Part shown: positions 10,565 to 20,549 of the stretch, in pieces | How positions within the stretch are numbered: position 1 is the stretch's first letter | Layout: the number at the start of each line of letters is the position of its first letter | NCBI GenBank assembly: GCA_900404475.1 | Contig: OUQQ01000075.1 | Span: forward strand, 65,378 to 104,105 | Source: Spongospora subterranea | Lineage: Eukaryota > Endomyxa > Phytomyxea > Plasmodiophorida > Plasmodiophoridae | Length of the DNA: 38,728 nucleotides | Direction of reading: 5' to 3' | The notes under the pieces: generated by a model | Seen by the model: only the letters and a program-made list of their open reading frames with translations | Databases searched by the model: none | What the model was told of the DNA's origin: nothing | Program-made: the position numbers and the translations under genes

Positions 10565-10894
10565 TCAGGTGCTGCTCACGTACACGTAGGGCTGCACCAT
10601 GTAATCCATAGGAACACTCCAATCAGTTGCCACGAATTCCGAGAAGTCAAATCTGTCAACAGGGCCCGGGAGAATTGTGCGTTTGTCGAGAAAGTACTGT
10701 AGTGTGCGAATACACAAGTACTGTACACACAATATGATCAGATGGCGGTGCGTTTTCAGCCAAAGCTGCAACTTCAGTACATCGAGCTGAGAGAACATGT
10801 TCCCGACCCACAGCTGCTGCCCTGCAAACTCGCAACTCTTCCGTTGCGCCGTTCCATGCTCAACATGACTGGGCCCCTGAACTTGCTCTCTCAT
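10565..10894 (-). CDS. hypothetical protein or 3' exon, 109 codons
   Basis: The C-terminal 45 codons, from FLDKRTILPGPVDRFDF through WSVPMDYMVQPYVYV to TGA, look protein-like in composition (aromatic residues, D/E/K balance). The N-terminal part is less convincing. An acceptor-like sequence (cgcacactacag) precedes the good segment, so it may be a terminal exon. It lies upstream of the PDCD4-like gene on the same strand. I recognise no family. The flanking 10334-10564 is GC-rich with no gene seen. Confidence 0.28.
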   Translation of the reverse strand: MREQVQGPSHVEHGTAQRKSCEFAGQQLWVGNMFSQLDVLKLQLWLKTHRHLIILCVQYLCIRTLQYFLDKRTILPGPVDRFDFSEFVATDWSVPMDYMVQPYVYVSST

Positions 10895-10996
10895 GTCACG
10901 CTATCAGATACACATCCGCTCATCGATCGATCACATCAGCCGTCAGCCGCGATCTTCTCAGTACATGCCTTGGTTACAGTGGGAAAAGAAGGAACA

Positions 10997-11432
10997 TTAT
11001 TGTCGTATTGAACGACTTGAAAATTCGTCAAATCGTGAGAGTGGATTTCGGCCGCAATGGCAACCCATGTACAGTCGTCCATCTCTCTCTTGGCTGTCAA
11101 TTCGTTGAAGTTCTTTATTCAATAGCAAATACACTTTCATTTTGGTTCCGACAAGGTTTGAGCCGACTTGTTGACATTCTCTTGATGTCTTCAACACTGC
11201 CATAAGTTTTTTTGATGTGCGATCGCCGATCAGCATCAAATGGTTTTCTTTATGATCTTCAGTAGTGGCAATCTGAATAGGCGACATCTGTTATCACAAC
11301 AATGGTGCCTTTAGGTTCCATTTTCATTACACTTTCTATGCATTCGAAGTTTGATCTCTAACAACTTTTGAAATCGAACTCTTGCTGAACGATCGCTTCG
11401 CGATTTCCGTGACCTTCTTGCTCCGAACATCG
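10997..11432 (-). mobile_element. possible Tc1/mariner-like transposase N-terminal relic
   Basis: At 11432-11352 (-) one frame reads VRSKKVTEIAKRSFSKSSIS, followed by KVVRD. This has the form of the first helix-turn-helix of Tc1/mariner transposases (V..IAKR...S.S.ISKVVR). Downstream on the same strand, 11287-10997 is a 96-codon open frame containing TTEDHKEN and GDRTSKKLMAVLK, compatible with the second HTH, ending at a TAA. A stop and frame change separate the two. No terminal inverted repeats were found. The assignment rests on motif shape only. Confidence 0.3.
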
Positions 11433-11849
11433 TTGATGATTTTCACATATAATCTTCAAATGCGCAATAGATGGATTGACTCTGCAAGCAACCCACCTCA
11501 GCATTGTATTTTGGCTACCATAAGCGATCTCAGAGGTGGAGCGTATTGTAGTAAGCTCCTCGCCATGGCTGGGCGAGAATGTTGCGTTGCTAAATATGGG
11601 TGTTCACATCCAGATTGAAATATTGTGGTGAATGACTGTTCTCAGCAATATTCCGCTTTGTCGTTTGTGATTTGGGTATTTCCTTTGACTGTTACAAAGG
11701 AGTATAAGTATTTTTGACACTGCTTTTAATAGAATTTGAATACGAAAAACTTTACACAAACACACACCCACGTTTTCCTTCCAAACTCTCATAAAGGCGG
11801 TTTAGTATTGCGGTGAACGGCATCACAATTACTGAGTTTGGAATTTTTG

Positions 11850-12770
11850 AAACTTTAGCCTACGCCAAAAATACTTTCATTTCGAATTTTGACGAACCAG
11901 TAGCAAGAGATGTTCAGTTTCAACGCTCATACTGTTGGATTTGGACTCAAATAGGAAGGCGCTCTGATCGGGTACCGCCTTCCATTTATCGTGTTGTAGT
12001 GGGAAAAGCCCCATTTTGGATCTGGGGAACTACGATGAAAAACGTGGTATGGCTCAACGACAGACCGGACTCTGAAAAATCTCAGTGCGTTAAAAGTGTT
12101 CAGACCTACATGTATTTGGTCATGAAATGTTCTCTCGCGGTCATTGGACAGGCCCATGCCTTCTTCTGGCTCATGTGTTTTTGAATTGGCCCGTCAAAAG
12201 ACGGTCGTTATTTTTCCATCAGGGAGAGGTATATTGTTTCAGCTTTTCTATTGCCTGTTTCTACTTTCCCATAGCCGTAGCGATCTTTGGTAAAGCACGA
12301 ACGAGGGCGGGCCGATGTCTGTACATTTTCATGCATTGTACAATACTCTACATCAGACAGCACGCAATACAAGATGTCGGGGTTTTCGGGAACATCTTCT
12401 CGAAAGGTGTTCCATAGCGAGGTAGAAAGATACGCTGCTGTCAAACTGCTCTGACCACGACCTTTTCAAGATTCCAGCTAGCATAATTCTTGCCATGGTC
12501 TTTGAGGAACAGCCGATGCATTCCATCTTTTCGTTTTGAGCTTGTCGTTGAGAAACGCTTCGCTCGTGATGCATGCCATTGCGCTTGGAACATCCTAACA
12601 ATTTTGGCATGCACGTTGATGGGCATCAACCTGTTGGCGGAGCGACGAATTGCTCGCAGAGATGGAGGAATACCTAAGCCGGATTTATCAGCAAGTCGGT
12701 GCTGACTGTGAATCAGCACAAGGATTCGAAAGTCTGTCGAAAACAGAAAATGGACCCTAGTTCCAGCCAA
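11850..12770 (-). mobile_element. possible second transposase-like relic
   Basis: The open frame 12770-12441 (-) has a basic HTH-like stretch (IPPSLRAIRRSANRL) and then KNYASWNLEKVVV, resembling the W..VVFSDE region of Tc1/mariner transposases. The adjacent frame continues with SVSFYLAMEHLSRRCSRKP. A later - strand stretch (12157-11927) includes PDPKWGFSHYNTINGRR. The pieces are out of frame with one another, so if real this is a dead copy. The alternative is ordinary intergenic DNA with chance frames, including the 123-codon + strand frame at 11813-12184. Confidence 0.22.
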
Positions 12771-12857
12771 GCTTAAAGAATACAGTACAATACCGATAAA
12801 TTTACCATACGGAAGAGATGGTTTAATGTTACATGCGATAATCCAGGATAAAACACG

Positions 12858-14131
12858 TCAACGGCGAGGACTTCGAGAGCGATCACGGCGGTAACCACTG
12901 CTCTGGCGATAGTCTCCTGAACTTCGGCTCCCGCTAACTTGACTATGGGGTGGCCGGTCGCGCCCTCCATACCCGTAGTCGTCATTGTACGCTTCATAAC
13001 GGCCTTGACTACTTGCTCGATCATCCCCATTGCGAAACTCCCGATCACGAGGACCTGGGCCACTTCCCGACCGGGAATCCCGCCCCGACGGTTCCCTGCG
13101 CTCGTTCTGGTCCTCCCTCTCGTTGTAGCCGCCACCCCGGCCTGTCCGTTTTTCAGCGGGTCGTGCCGGGGGCTTGGGCGTACTACATCTATTACATGCC
13201 GCACGGCGACCCCAGTTAAGGTTAGAACAAGTCATACACGTCCAGTCGTCCTGAGCATTGGGGCCGGCCCCGGCCTGGGCAGGGCCTGGACCAGGTGCCT
13301 GAAAGCTGCCGCCACCAACTGGCTTTGGAGCATGGCATTTGAAGCACTCAATCCTCTTGGCGAAATTGAGGCTGGAGCATTTGGAGCAGTCCCATTCACC
13401 AGACCCATTACCGCCACCTCGGGCAACGCCGCCTGGTCGCGCGCCGGAACGAGATGGTGGGGGAGGTGGCCGATTAAACTGGCCTAAGTTCATCATTTCA
13501 GATTGGCGAAAACAAACAGCATGGTGGGGATATTACCTCGGTTATCGTATGGCATCTCTTCAACAGGGGGGCCAGATGATTGCCTATCGTTCCCACCATA
13601 CCTATTATCACTATCCGCATACCCTGGACGTCCTGAACAAAAAACGCACTTGATAAGCAAGAAGGGAAACGCGAGTAGGAGAGCTTGCTACCGTAAGCAC
13701 CAGAATCCCTATCGGGTCGGGGCGGAGGTGCTCCACGACCACCTCTGCTAGGCGGTGCGTTCCACTCTTTTTCTTCTGCTAGCTGACTACGTAGCCATGA
13801 TCAACACACAATATTTTTTGCAATCGAAAAACCATAGCATCACATACACAGTCAGTCGCTGGCCCATAAATTCTGTTCCATTGAACCAATCCACTGCAGC
13901 GCTGGCTGCACTCGGATCTTCAAAGGTCACTGTCCCGTCGCCTTTTGGGGTGTTGGTGACCTTGTCATTATAAATATATATCTTTGCATCGCCCGTTCTT
14001 TTATCAGTTTTGATACGCCCAATGCTGCCAAATTTGTCGGCAACGGCTTTTGTGGTGACAGAAGATGTCAATCCTGTGATATATATCGTGGGATTTTGCG
14101 ATGCTGGCCTAAGCAACAGCTTGGAGGACAT
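12858..14131 (-). CDS. FUS/EWS/TAF15-like RNA-binding protein, 366 aa
   Basis: Predicted nuclear RNA-binding protein of the FET (TAF15/FUS/EWS) type, involved in transcription and splicing. Exons: 14131-13848, 13786-13692, 13632-13537, 13483-12858 (1,101 nt). The RRM (about 12-95; TIYITGLTSSVTTKAVADKF, IKTDKRTG, AAVDWFNGTEF) matches the FUS RRM motif by motif, including the NKKTG-type loop. An RGG/Pro-rich linker follows, then two RanBP2-type zinc fingers at about 187-213 (W189, C191, C194, C205, C208) and 237-263 (W239, C241, C244, C255, C258). The tail is RGG/RS-rich and ends in RSRSPRR. Human FET proteins have one finger with C-x4-C spacing and an N-terminal SYGQ prion-like domain. Here there are two fingers with C-x2-C and no SYGQ region. 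Plant TAF15-like proteins are the closest layout I know. Confidence 0.92.
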
Positions 14132-14831
14132 TATTATCCGATGCCGCTGCCGAGATCGTTGACACGATGAAGTCGATAAGGCTAATGCGGCAAGTCCGAA
14201 CGGTCAAGCCGTGTATCTATGTGAAACTTGTCGGATATGGTTGCGCCAGATTGGTTGGGGTGGCGGTAGGTTTGTTAAACCACCACGGAGCAAGTTAATA
14301 CCATGCCGCCGAGGCGCTAAAACGGTAGTGAGGGCTAGATTCATTCTCTGTCGACTTTATTCTGTAATAACAACCAAAGCGACGCCTGGTTTGATAGCAT
14401 TTGCCAATCAATAGAATATCTCATCAGCAACATCATTAGCCTTGACGAACTTGATTCGTCGCTGACCCAATCCATAGTCCGATTCAAATTCGGCAGCCGC
14501 TCTTTTCGGCAAGGAGTGGTCCTGGCTTATGATCGGGTAGGTCGCCGGTGCTGCTTTTGTCTGATTTGCGCCCCCATCGAGAAGGACTTCAACATAAACT
14601 GCTTGCATGTAGTTCTACCCGCTCTTCCAATGCATTGTCTAGCCTTCAAACAGTCTGCTTGGTCTGGAATCAAAAATAAGGACTTCTGCAGCATTATCGC
14701 CACGCGTCCTTCTCGTGAAATTGGAAGCTTTCATAATTTTGAGCGGAGAGTATTCCTTCGAACGCGTTGTCGGTATTTTTCTCCAATGAGGCTGAATCGT
14801 CAGCAAGTAAAAGGTTCTCATTCCATCGCTA

Positions 14832-15019
14832 CAAAAATCGACTTGAGAAACGGCTACTGGACCCCAAGGCAATCCACGACCCTAGGCGCAGTGCATGCTG
14901 TCAAGCCCAAGGGTCGTCTTCAACACTCTCAAAAAAGGAACTGCTGGTAATTATGATTTGTATCTAATCAGCACCTCTATTTACGTTCCAGTAGCCGTTT
15001 CTTAAGTCAATTTTTTCGC
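14832..15019. repeat. 30-bp inverted repeat with a third dispersed copy
   Basis: Positions 14832-14861 (caaaaatcgacttgagaaac, then ggctactgg) recur inverted at 15019-14987 with few differences. A third, shorter copy lies inverted at 17020-16994, sharing AAACGGCTACTGGAACATC with the second. In one frame the two longer copies encode KIDLRNGYW, reminiscent of a Ty3/gypsy RT motif (KIDLRSGYW). They could be small retroelement scraps, but flanking frames do not continue as RT. Confidence 0.65.
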
Positions 15020-16327
15020 ACACCTGACGCCCGCAGAACGACTTGCACCCTCCATCAGACATATACCCGGTGGTGTAATCCGAAATCGACTGGGCGTTTT
15101 CAGTGACGGACCAAACGTGCGTAGTTTCCGGGACCGGGGTTTTTTGAAGGTACTTTGACATAAACAGCTGCTCAGTGTCCGGGTATTTTCAACCGGATCT
15201 TTTCAACCTTCTCTCAATGGAAGTACATCAGCAATGAAGATCTAGATTTGGGGTAGCCAGATAAAAGGCAATTAGAGACTATAATTAGTGGATTCTTTGA
15301 AACTGGATATTTTACTAATTGCCCATCTTTCCCCAAAAATTCGCATTTCCGGAAATGCGTGGGTGCGGCATCATTGAACAATCGAGAGATTTCTCGAATT
15401 GATGGAGATCAAGAAGGAGAAGAAGACCAAAGATGGTCGGAGGCACAGGAAACAATTCTGATTGAGTGCTATTGAGCAACCAACCTTGACTCAAGGTAAA
15501 AAACATATGGATCGAGTGACATCGCCTTCCAGGTTCAAGTCGGAGGCCGACAAAATCAAAATCAAGTTTGCAGGATGGACGAGCATTATCACGCTGTATT
15601 CGAGGGCAAGCGATAACGCAAGTTGATGTTTCAAACTGTCAGGTTGTGGCACACATCGCATGTTATATTGTTTAATTCTAACCTCAATCTTCTAGTCTAA
15701 GTTTTCAAGGCTGAAGGCCATTTACATGGGATGTAAGTGGCTAATGTCACTGCCCGGGTCCGCTGCCTGGGCGACCGACGCCATTGATGACCAGTGGCTG
15801 GAATTTGGTTCCAACAAAGCCCATAATCAAGCGCGGTTGTTTCAGACGGTCAATGCCAATTCCTATTGCAATGCATTGGCACAATTACTGCCAATGCCAA
15901 TGGAGTTAGCCTAGACGATGGGAGTTCCGATGTGGATAGCTGCAGACCGATTGACATCAGTAACGATGGGTAAGAGAGGTGCAAGGGACAAGCTATGGTG
16001 GACGCTGGGCCGGTGCTGGCGTGCCGCATGTCTATTCGTTTGTTGTCGATCCGCCGATGGAACAATCTCAAAAAAGTGGATGTTACTCTATTGAAGCCCA
16101 CTCTGTTTCAGTTCTACCAACAAGTAGAGGATTTGCAATGCTTGAACTTGGTACCAATTTCAATATTCAATTCGATGAGCACACCAATTTTCCCATTCAA
16201 ATGTGTGCGCTGATAAGATGCTAGGTACCTCTCCCTTTTGTCAACGATGGTGATAAGCGAACGGTTGACGAAATTGGCGTCGAAAGAGTCTGGGGCCGAC
16301 AGCAATCGTTGGGTTTAGAAAAAAGAA

Positions 16328-16636
16328 AAGCCTCGTTGTCCCTCTTCATCGGAGCACAACCCGATGTCCAACCCCCAACGCCTCACATTATCTTCCGTTG
16401 CAAGGGCACTCAAATTCTACGATCATGAGAGCCGGATAAATGGGTGCAAGTTATATAATCTTGATTTAAATTGGTTTTCACAACTAAACAGGACAAACGC
16501 GATCGTGCCCACTTCCAAGAGTGTGGGTGGGTATCCTGCCTTTGCGGGCTCTAATGATCGTAGAATTTGAGTGCCCTTGTCACGGAAGATAATGTGAGGC
16601 ATTGGTTTGCTCCGATGCAGAGGAACAACGAGGCTT
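16328..16636. repeat. fold-back (long inverted repeat) element
   Basis: The left arm (16328-16433) begins aagcctcgttgtccctcttc. The right arm (16547-16636) is its imperfect reverse complement. Matching blocks include catcggagca, gcctcacattatcttccgt and caagggcactcaaattctac. The main difference is an insertion of about 15 nt in the left arm (around 16362-16378). The spacer is about 113 bp and contains a small hairpin (cccacttccaagagtgtggg). The transcript would fold into a long hairpin. No coding capacity is seen. The layout fits a fold-back/MITE-like element or a small-RNA hairpin locus. Confidence 0.85.
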
Positions 16637-16943
16637 GATTGAATTCGATAACAGCCAGGGAATTCTTGTTACGTGATTTTTTGGTTTCTTCTCAACTTGC
16701 TAATTGTGATTATTTAGTTTGTATCACTACTTTTCCAAATATTGTTATTACAGTATGTTGTTACGCATTGTAGATCTGACCCTACTACCGTAAAACAATC
16801 CAACAGGCCATCACACAACAGTCATCCAAGTAAAGAAATGGCTAAATGCCCAAGGTATCTCCGTGTATGACGATCCGCGTGAAAAGTGACGATATTTGTA
16901 CCGTTTTTGGATTCAGTAAGTGACATCCCAGTAACTCCTGGTC

Positions 16944-17107
16944 CTGCCCTCCTTGATTCTTGTGAGGTCCTGTATTGACGCGATGATTTTGATGTTCCAG
17001 TAGCCGTTTGTTTGGTCGATTGTTGTAGGGAACAACATCACTGTCAGCTTTACATTCCCTCATAGAATCCAAGTGCTGCCTCCCTGAATTCTGCGAGGTC
17101 CTTAATT
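16944..17107 (+). repeat. imperfect direct repeat of about 33 bp
   Basis: 16944-16976 (ctgccctccttgattcttgt, then gaggtcctgtatt) and 17076-17107 (ctgcctccctgaattctgcg, then aggtccttaattt) match with several substitutions. One copy of the dispersed repeat (16994-17020) lies between them. Confidence 0.6.
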
Positions 17108-17343
17108 TGGTAGAACTGAGTATTCTCTTGGCTTTGTGAAAGCTTTCGTATTCGTGACAACCCCATCACAATCGGTTCATTTCCTGGGTCTCGTACTTAG
17201 CACAAATTCATTGCAGTTAGAGACTTTATTATCAAACGGAAAACAAATTCAATGCTGGAGGGAATACGAGCATCGATCTGGATACATCAACAAATGGCAT
17301 ACCACATGCGCTACAGATGGTTCATGAATGTATATTGACGTTA

Positions 17344-18728
17344 TTATGGAGTAGTTTCAGCAAATGAACGGCCACCGCCTCTAAACGCTCCCAAAATCAA
17401 CCGCGCCTTGTTGTGAAGGCTCTGTGGGGAGATGCCGAGCTTTTCGAATCCATTTACCCCCTCATGAACGATGATGTCTTCTGAAATTCGTCGTAATTCA
17501 TCTCGCGTTAGCAGCGGTTCCCATGGAGTAATCTCCATCATTCTGGCGAGTGTCATGGCGACGAATCTTGGAGTTTCCACAGCGTTGTTTTTCTTTTTCG
17601 TCAAATTCGCAACCATTTCGTAAATAGTTTTCATGTCAAGAACTTCTGGACCGCCAAGTTCGAAAACTTGCCCTAGTGCGTCAGATCGGTTTAGTGACGA
17701 CATGATGGCATCGGCAATGTCTTCAACGAAAACTGGCTGAACATATCTTTCCCCGCCATCCATCATAGGGACGAACGGGAGAAGTGTGAGCAGTTGAGCA
17801 CATCGATTCAGAAACCTATCTTCCCAACCAAAGGTCTTCGCAGGTCTTAAAATAATTGCTTCAGGAAACGCATCTAACACTATCCAATTCCAGTCAACTC
17901 TATAATACAAACATGGCGCTTGCAAAAAACTACCTGCTTTCTCGCCTTTTGCCTTTGACCTCAAAAATGCAGATTCTGATGTATCTGATGCGTTTAAAGA
18001 CGATACATGCACGAAACGCTGAACGCCAACTTCTTTAGCCGTTGATGCCAAAAGTGACGCTGCAGTGGCGTGAACATCATCAAAGGAGAAATTGCGAGTT
18101 TCATAATCTCTTCCAATAAGGTTGATGACAATATTGGATTGAAGTATCTGGAAGAATTTAGAATCCTGTTGGATGAGCATATATTCAAATGCAAAGACTG
18201 ACAGCTTCTTTGATAGAAGATTTATCACGAACGTCAAATGGAACCGCTGTAATTTGGCCAACATCTCCACAAACCCGCAAGTGTCTAACTTCCATCCCAT
18301 CACCTCTGAAAGGAACTACGACCTAAATCGTAAAAAAATCGATATGAAGGCAAGCAACAGGGGAAAAGGACTGATACCTGAGAACCAATTCGGCCTAGAC
18401 GGTCGACAACGTAGCGACCAAAAAAACCAGAGGCCCCAAATACAGTAGCAGTGACACCAGATACAGATGCGCGCCCGCCTGGCGACACGAGCAACTTGGA
18501 TACGGTCATGTCGGAAGGTCGACCGCAAAAATGATTCAAATACGGGGCGAACGAGCGGACGTACTCGGTGCCAAGCGTGACGAAACACGAAAGCAGGTTC
18601 CCCCAACAGCTTATTATGTCCCACGGCCGTTGAGGGTTCAGATGGCGCCTCCACCTGGCTGTCGGCGTGGCCCTGTCAGTGCGGGCGCGTTCCTGTGCAG
18701 TTCTGTATTGAGAAACCATCGCAACCAA
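17344..18728 (-). CDS. NDUFA9: NADH:ubiquinone oxidoreductase 39/40-kDa subunit (NDUFA9), mitochondrial
   Basis: Accessory subunit of respiratory complex I on the matrix side, with an atypical short-chain dehydrogenase fold that binds NADPH structurally. Exons: 18728-18378, 18322-18203, 18147-17934, 17879-17344 (1,221 nt, 406 aa). Hallmarks are [20 protein letters not shown] (Rossmann GxxGxxG), [76 protein letters not shown] and a C-terminal [20 protein letters not shown]. These align along the whole human protein. The start is uncertain. The ATG at 18728 gives an Arg-rich, presequence-like extension. The ATG at 18509 (MTVSKLL) gives 333 aa with little targeting sequence. Complex I in the nuclear genome implies aerobic mitochondria. 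Confidence 0.95.
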
Positions 18729-19011
18729 ACTGATTCTTGGAGTATTCTTGGTCTTATTTCAACTGTAAGCAGGTTGAGTATTTAGCCATCGAGAATTCCG
18801 GTGAACTCGAGCGTTATGCATTCATCTTGTGCTGGTGAATGAACGTCTCTACGTTCGATAGCAACTTGGGGTAGCATCCAGATCTAAAAAAATATTTCAA
18901 TTTGAACGCTGCGACAGCCTATCAAGAGTTCTACTGCTGAGAATTATTTATTATTGCCAGAGAGAATAAATAGATCAATTAAATAGATGTTTTGGAACTC
19001 AGTAGCATCGG

Positions 19012-20173
19012 TTATGATTTGGAACTGCCAGATAATCGGTTGATTATGGTCACAATCCGGCGGTGAATACTGTCTTTGAACATGAACATAAGCGCGGTGC
19101 TGAGAGCGCTTTTGATAATTTGAGCTTGCATTCCCTAACAAGAAGAGCATTGCAATTAGACGCGATGGAAACTGATATGAGGTGACGATATACCTTATAG
19201 ATGGACTGGAATCCATTGTTTCGTAAAACGCGAATAAGAACTTCGTTGACACCTTGATCTGAATTGCTTGCATATTGCATACGCGTCTTGGCCATTATGT
19301 ATGGATAAGTGATCACTGTAGCAACGACCTTCGATCTGGGCTATGGAATAAGAGGCCTATTCAACTTGGCAATCTGATTTAGCTTACATAGCGCCGATGA
19401 GAAACGACTCCATAGCTGTCAAGTGAAAATCTTCCACATTGCCCAGCTGTTTCCGTCTTATGCGCATCCACCAAGACTTCAATTTATCATAAACCATAAA
19501 TTGAATGGCAGGATTCAGGGTAAGAATCAATGCAGGAGTGATACCCCTATAAAACGCTAGAAGACCCTCATTAGATAGAATCTTCCCTACCGCCCCAAGG
19601 ACACTGTTATTAGCATGATGTGCCCCAGACGTTTGAAGGCGCGTCTGGATCACACTAACAGTGATTTAGTCTGGCCAGCTGTGGCGGTTTGTTGACGTCA
19701 TTACCTTATGGGGTTGACAACAAGCTGCGTTGCTGTTCCAGCCAGAACACCCACTAATAATGATTCCAACGCTGATATTGGCTTATCGTCAAACTTCGAT
19801 TTCAATGAAGAGTACGTTGAGAAATAAAGTGAATTCTGGACGACGACCTGATGGCACCAATTAAACGGATGTAGCAAGTCGGGTACTGATATTTACACAC
19901 CTTTAGATATTCGCTGTATATGCCAACAAACAATCCAGATACACCATCCTTTACAACGATGTCTCTGCAATTTATGATTAGAGAGTTACAAAATTGACAA
20001 TCCTTGAAGCAGGGCAACCTAACGATTGAAGGTATAGAACCAGATCCCACAGAGCTTAGATCGGCTTGCAAACGGGTTTTGACGAGATCAAGCGGATATG
20101 TAATGGTCGATGAAATCAAGCTTGCACAGACACCGGATAGTGTCTCGTGATATACATTGCTGGATTGGGTCAT
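19012..20173 (-). CDS. mitochondrial carrier family protein, peroxisomal adenine-nucleotide-carrier-like (SLC25A17/ANT1), 297 aa
   Basis: Six-helix solute carrier with three repeats. Exons: 20173-20019, 19964-19901, 19847-19705, 19654-19388, 19335-19194, 19134-19012 (894 nt). Repeat signatures are TYPLDLVKTRLQ (canonical), NPISVIQTRLQ and TYPYIMAKTRMQ. The second and third lack the acidic residue of PxD/ExxK/R, as happens in the peroxisomal PMP34/ANT1 branch. Other landmarks are GVSGLFVGIYSEYL, VVNPI, GLLAFYRGITPALILTLNPA and YKGMQAQIIKSALSTALMFM. The alternative upstream start at 20203 adds ten residues (MWRYLNFAVA). The likely substrate is ATP/AMP or a related cofactor at the peroxisome, inferred from similarity. 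A plastid- or mitochondrion-located paralogue cannot be excluded. Confidence 0.92.
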
Positions 20174-20549
20174 GGCAACTGCAAAATTCAGATATCGCCA
20201 CAAATTGCACTCGTTAAGTGAATTCTACAGGTGCGCGCCAGGTACAGGGGCCCTCTCCTCGAGTTCGTGGCTGCTCTCGTGGCCCTGGAGCGTGGGCCTC
20301 CAGCAACCAGTCCGACCAGAGAGGCCGCGGCTCTACAGCAGTTACAGTTTGCCCCGCGTAGGACGTCAGTCTGTCAAGCGTTGGAGCGTCTCAGATCTAC
20401 GTTGCATCATCATCGCAGTCAGTCCAAGGCAGTCAGGCAGGCACCGCCACCATCATTACGGCCATTCCCCATTCCCGATCGCTGGATCAGCGTTGACGGT
20501 CTAGATACTACTGCCATATTGTGCCCGGTCCTAGGGAATTCGGCGGCCC
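20174..20549. promoter_or_regulatory. shared divergent upstream region of carrier (-) and qRRM (+) genes
   Basis: A 376-bp GC-rich interval between two divergent start codons. Open frames cross it on the + strand (20231-20635, 134 codons; 20157-20504), but composition and lack of motifs argue against coding. They may include 5' UTR. It presumably holds both promoters. No TATA box is obvious. Confidence 0.45.

Larger units (their letters stand above)
14132..17343. other. 3.2-kb gene-poor, repeat-rich interval
   Basis: No gene with coherent exons was found. Short frames include a - strand one at 14608-14408 and a + strand one at 15995-16213 (NNLKKVDVTLLKPTLFQF, leucine-rich). Around 15330-15480 (+) a broken frame reads DQRWSEAQETILIECY, vaguely like a Myb/SANT-type domain. 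None has clear start, splice or domain support. The interval contains three kinds of short repeats (separate entries) and looks like decayed mobile DNA. Confidence 0.5.

Noticed and set aside
12939..13487. 182-codon + strand open frame
   Set aside because: Exact antisense of the GC-rich RGG/zinc-finger exon of the FUS-like gene; Arg/Pro/Thr composition and no domain.
15480..15560. tRNA-like B-box (ggttcaagtc at about 15533)
   Set aside because: No matching A-box, D-arm, anticodon stem or acceptor pairing could be built around it.
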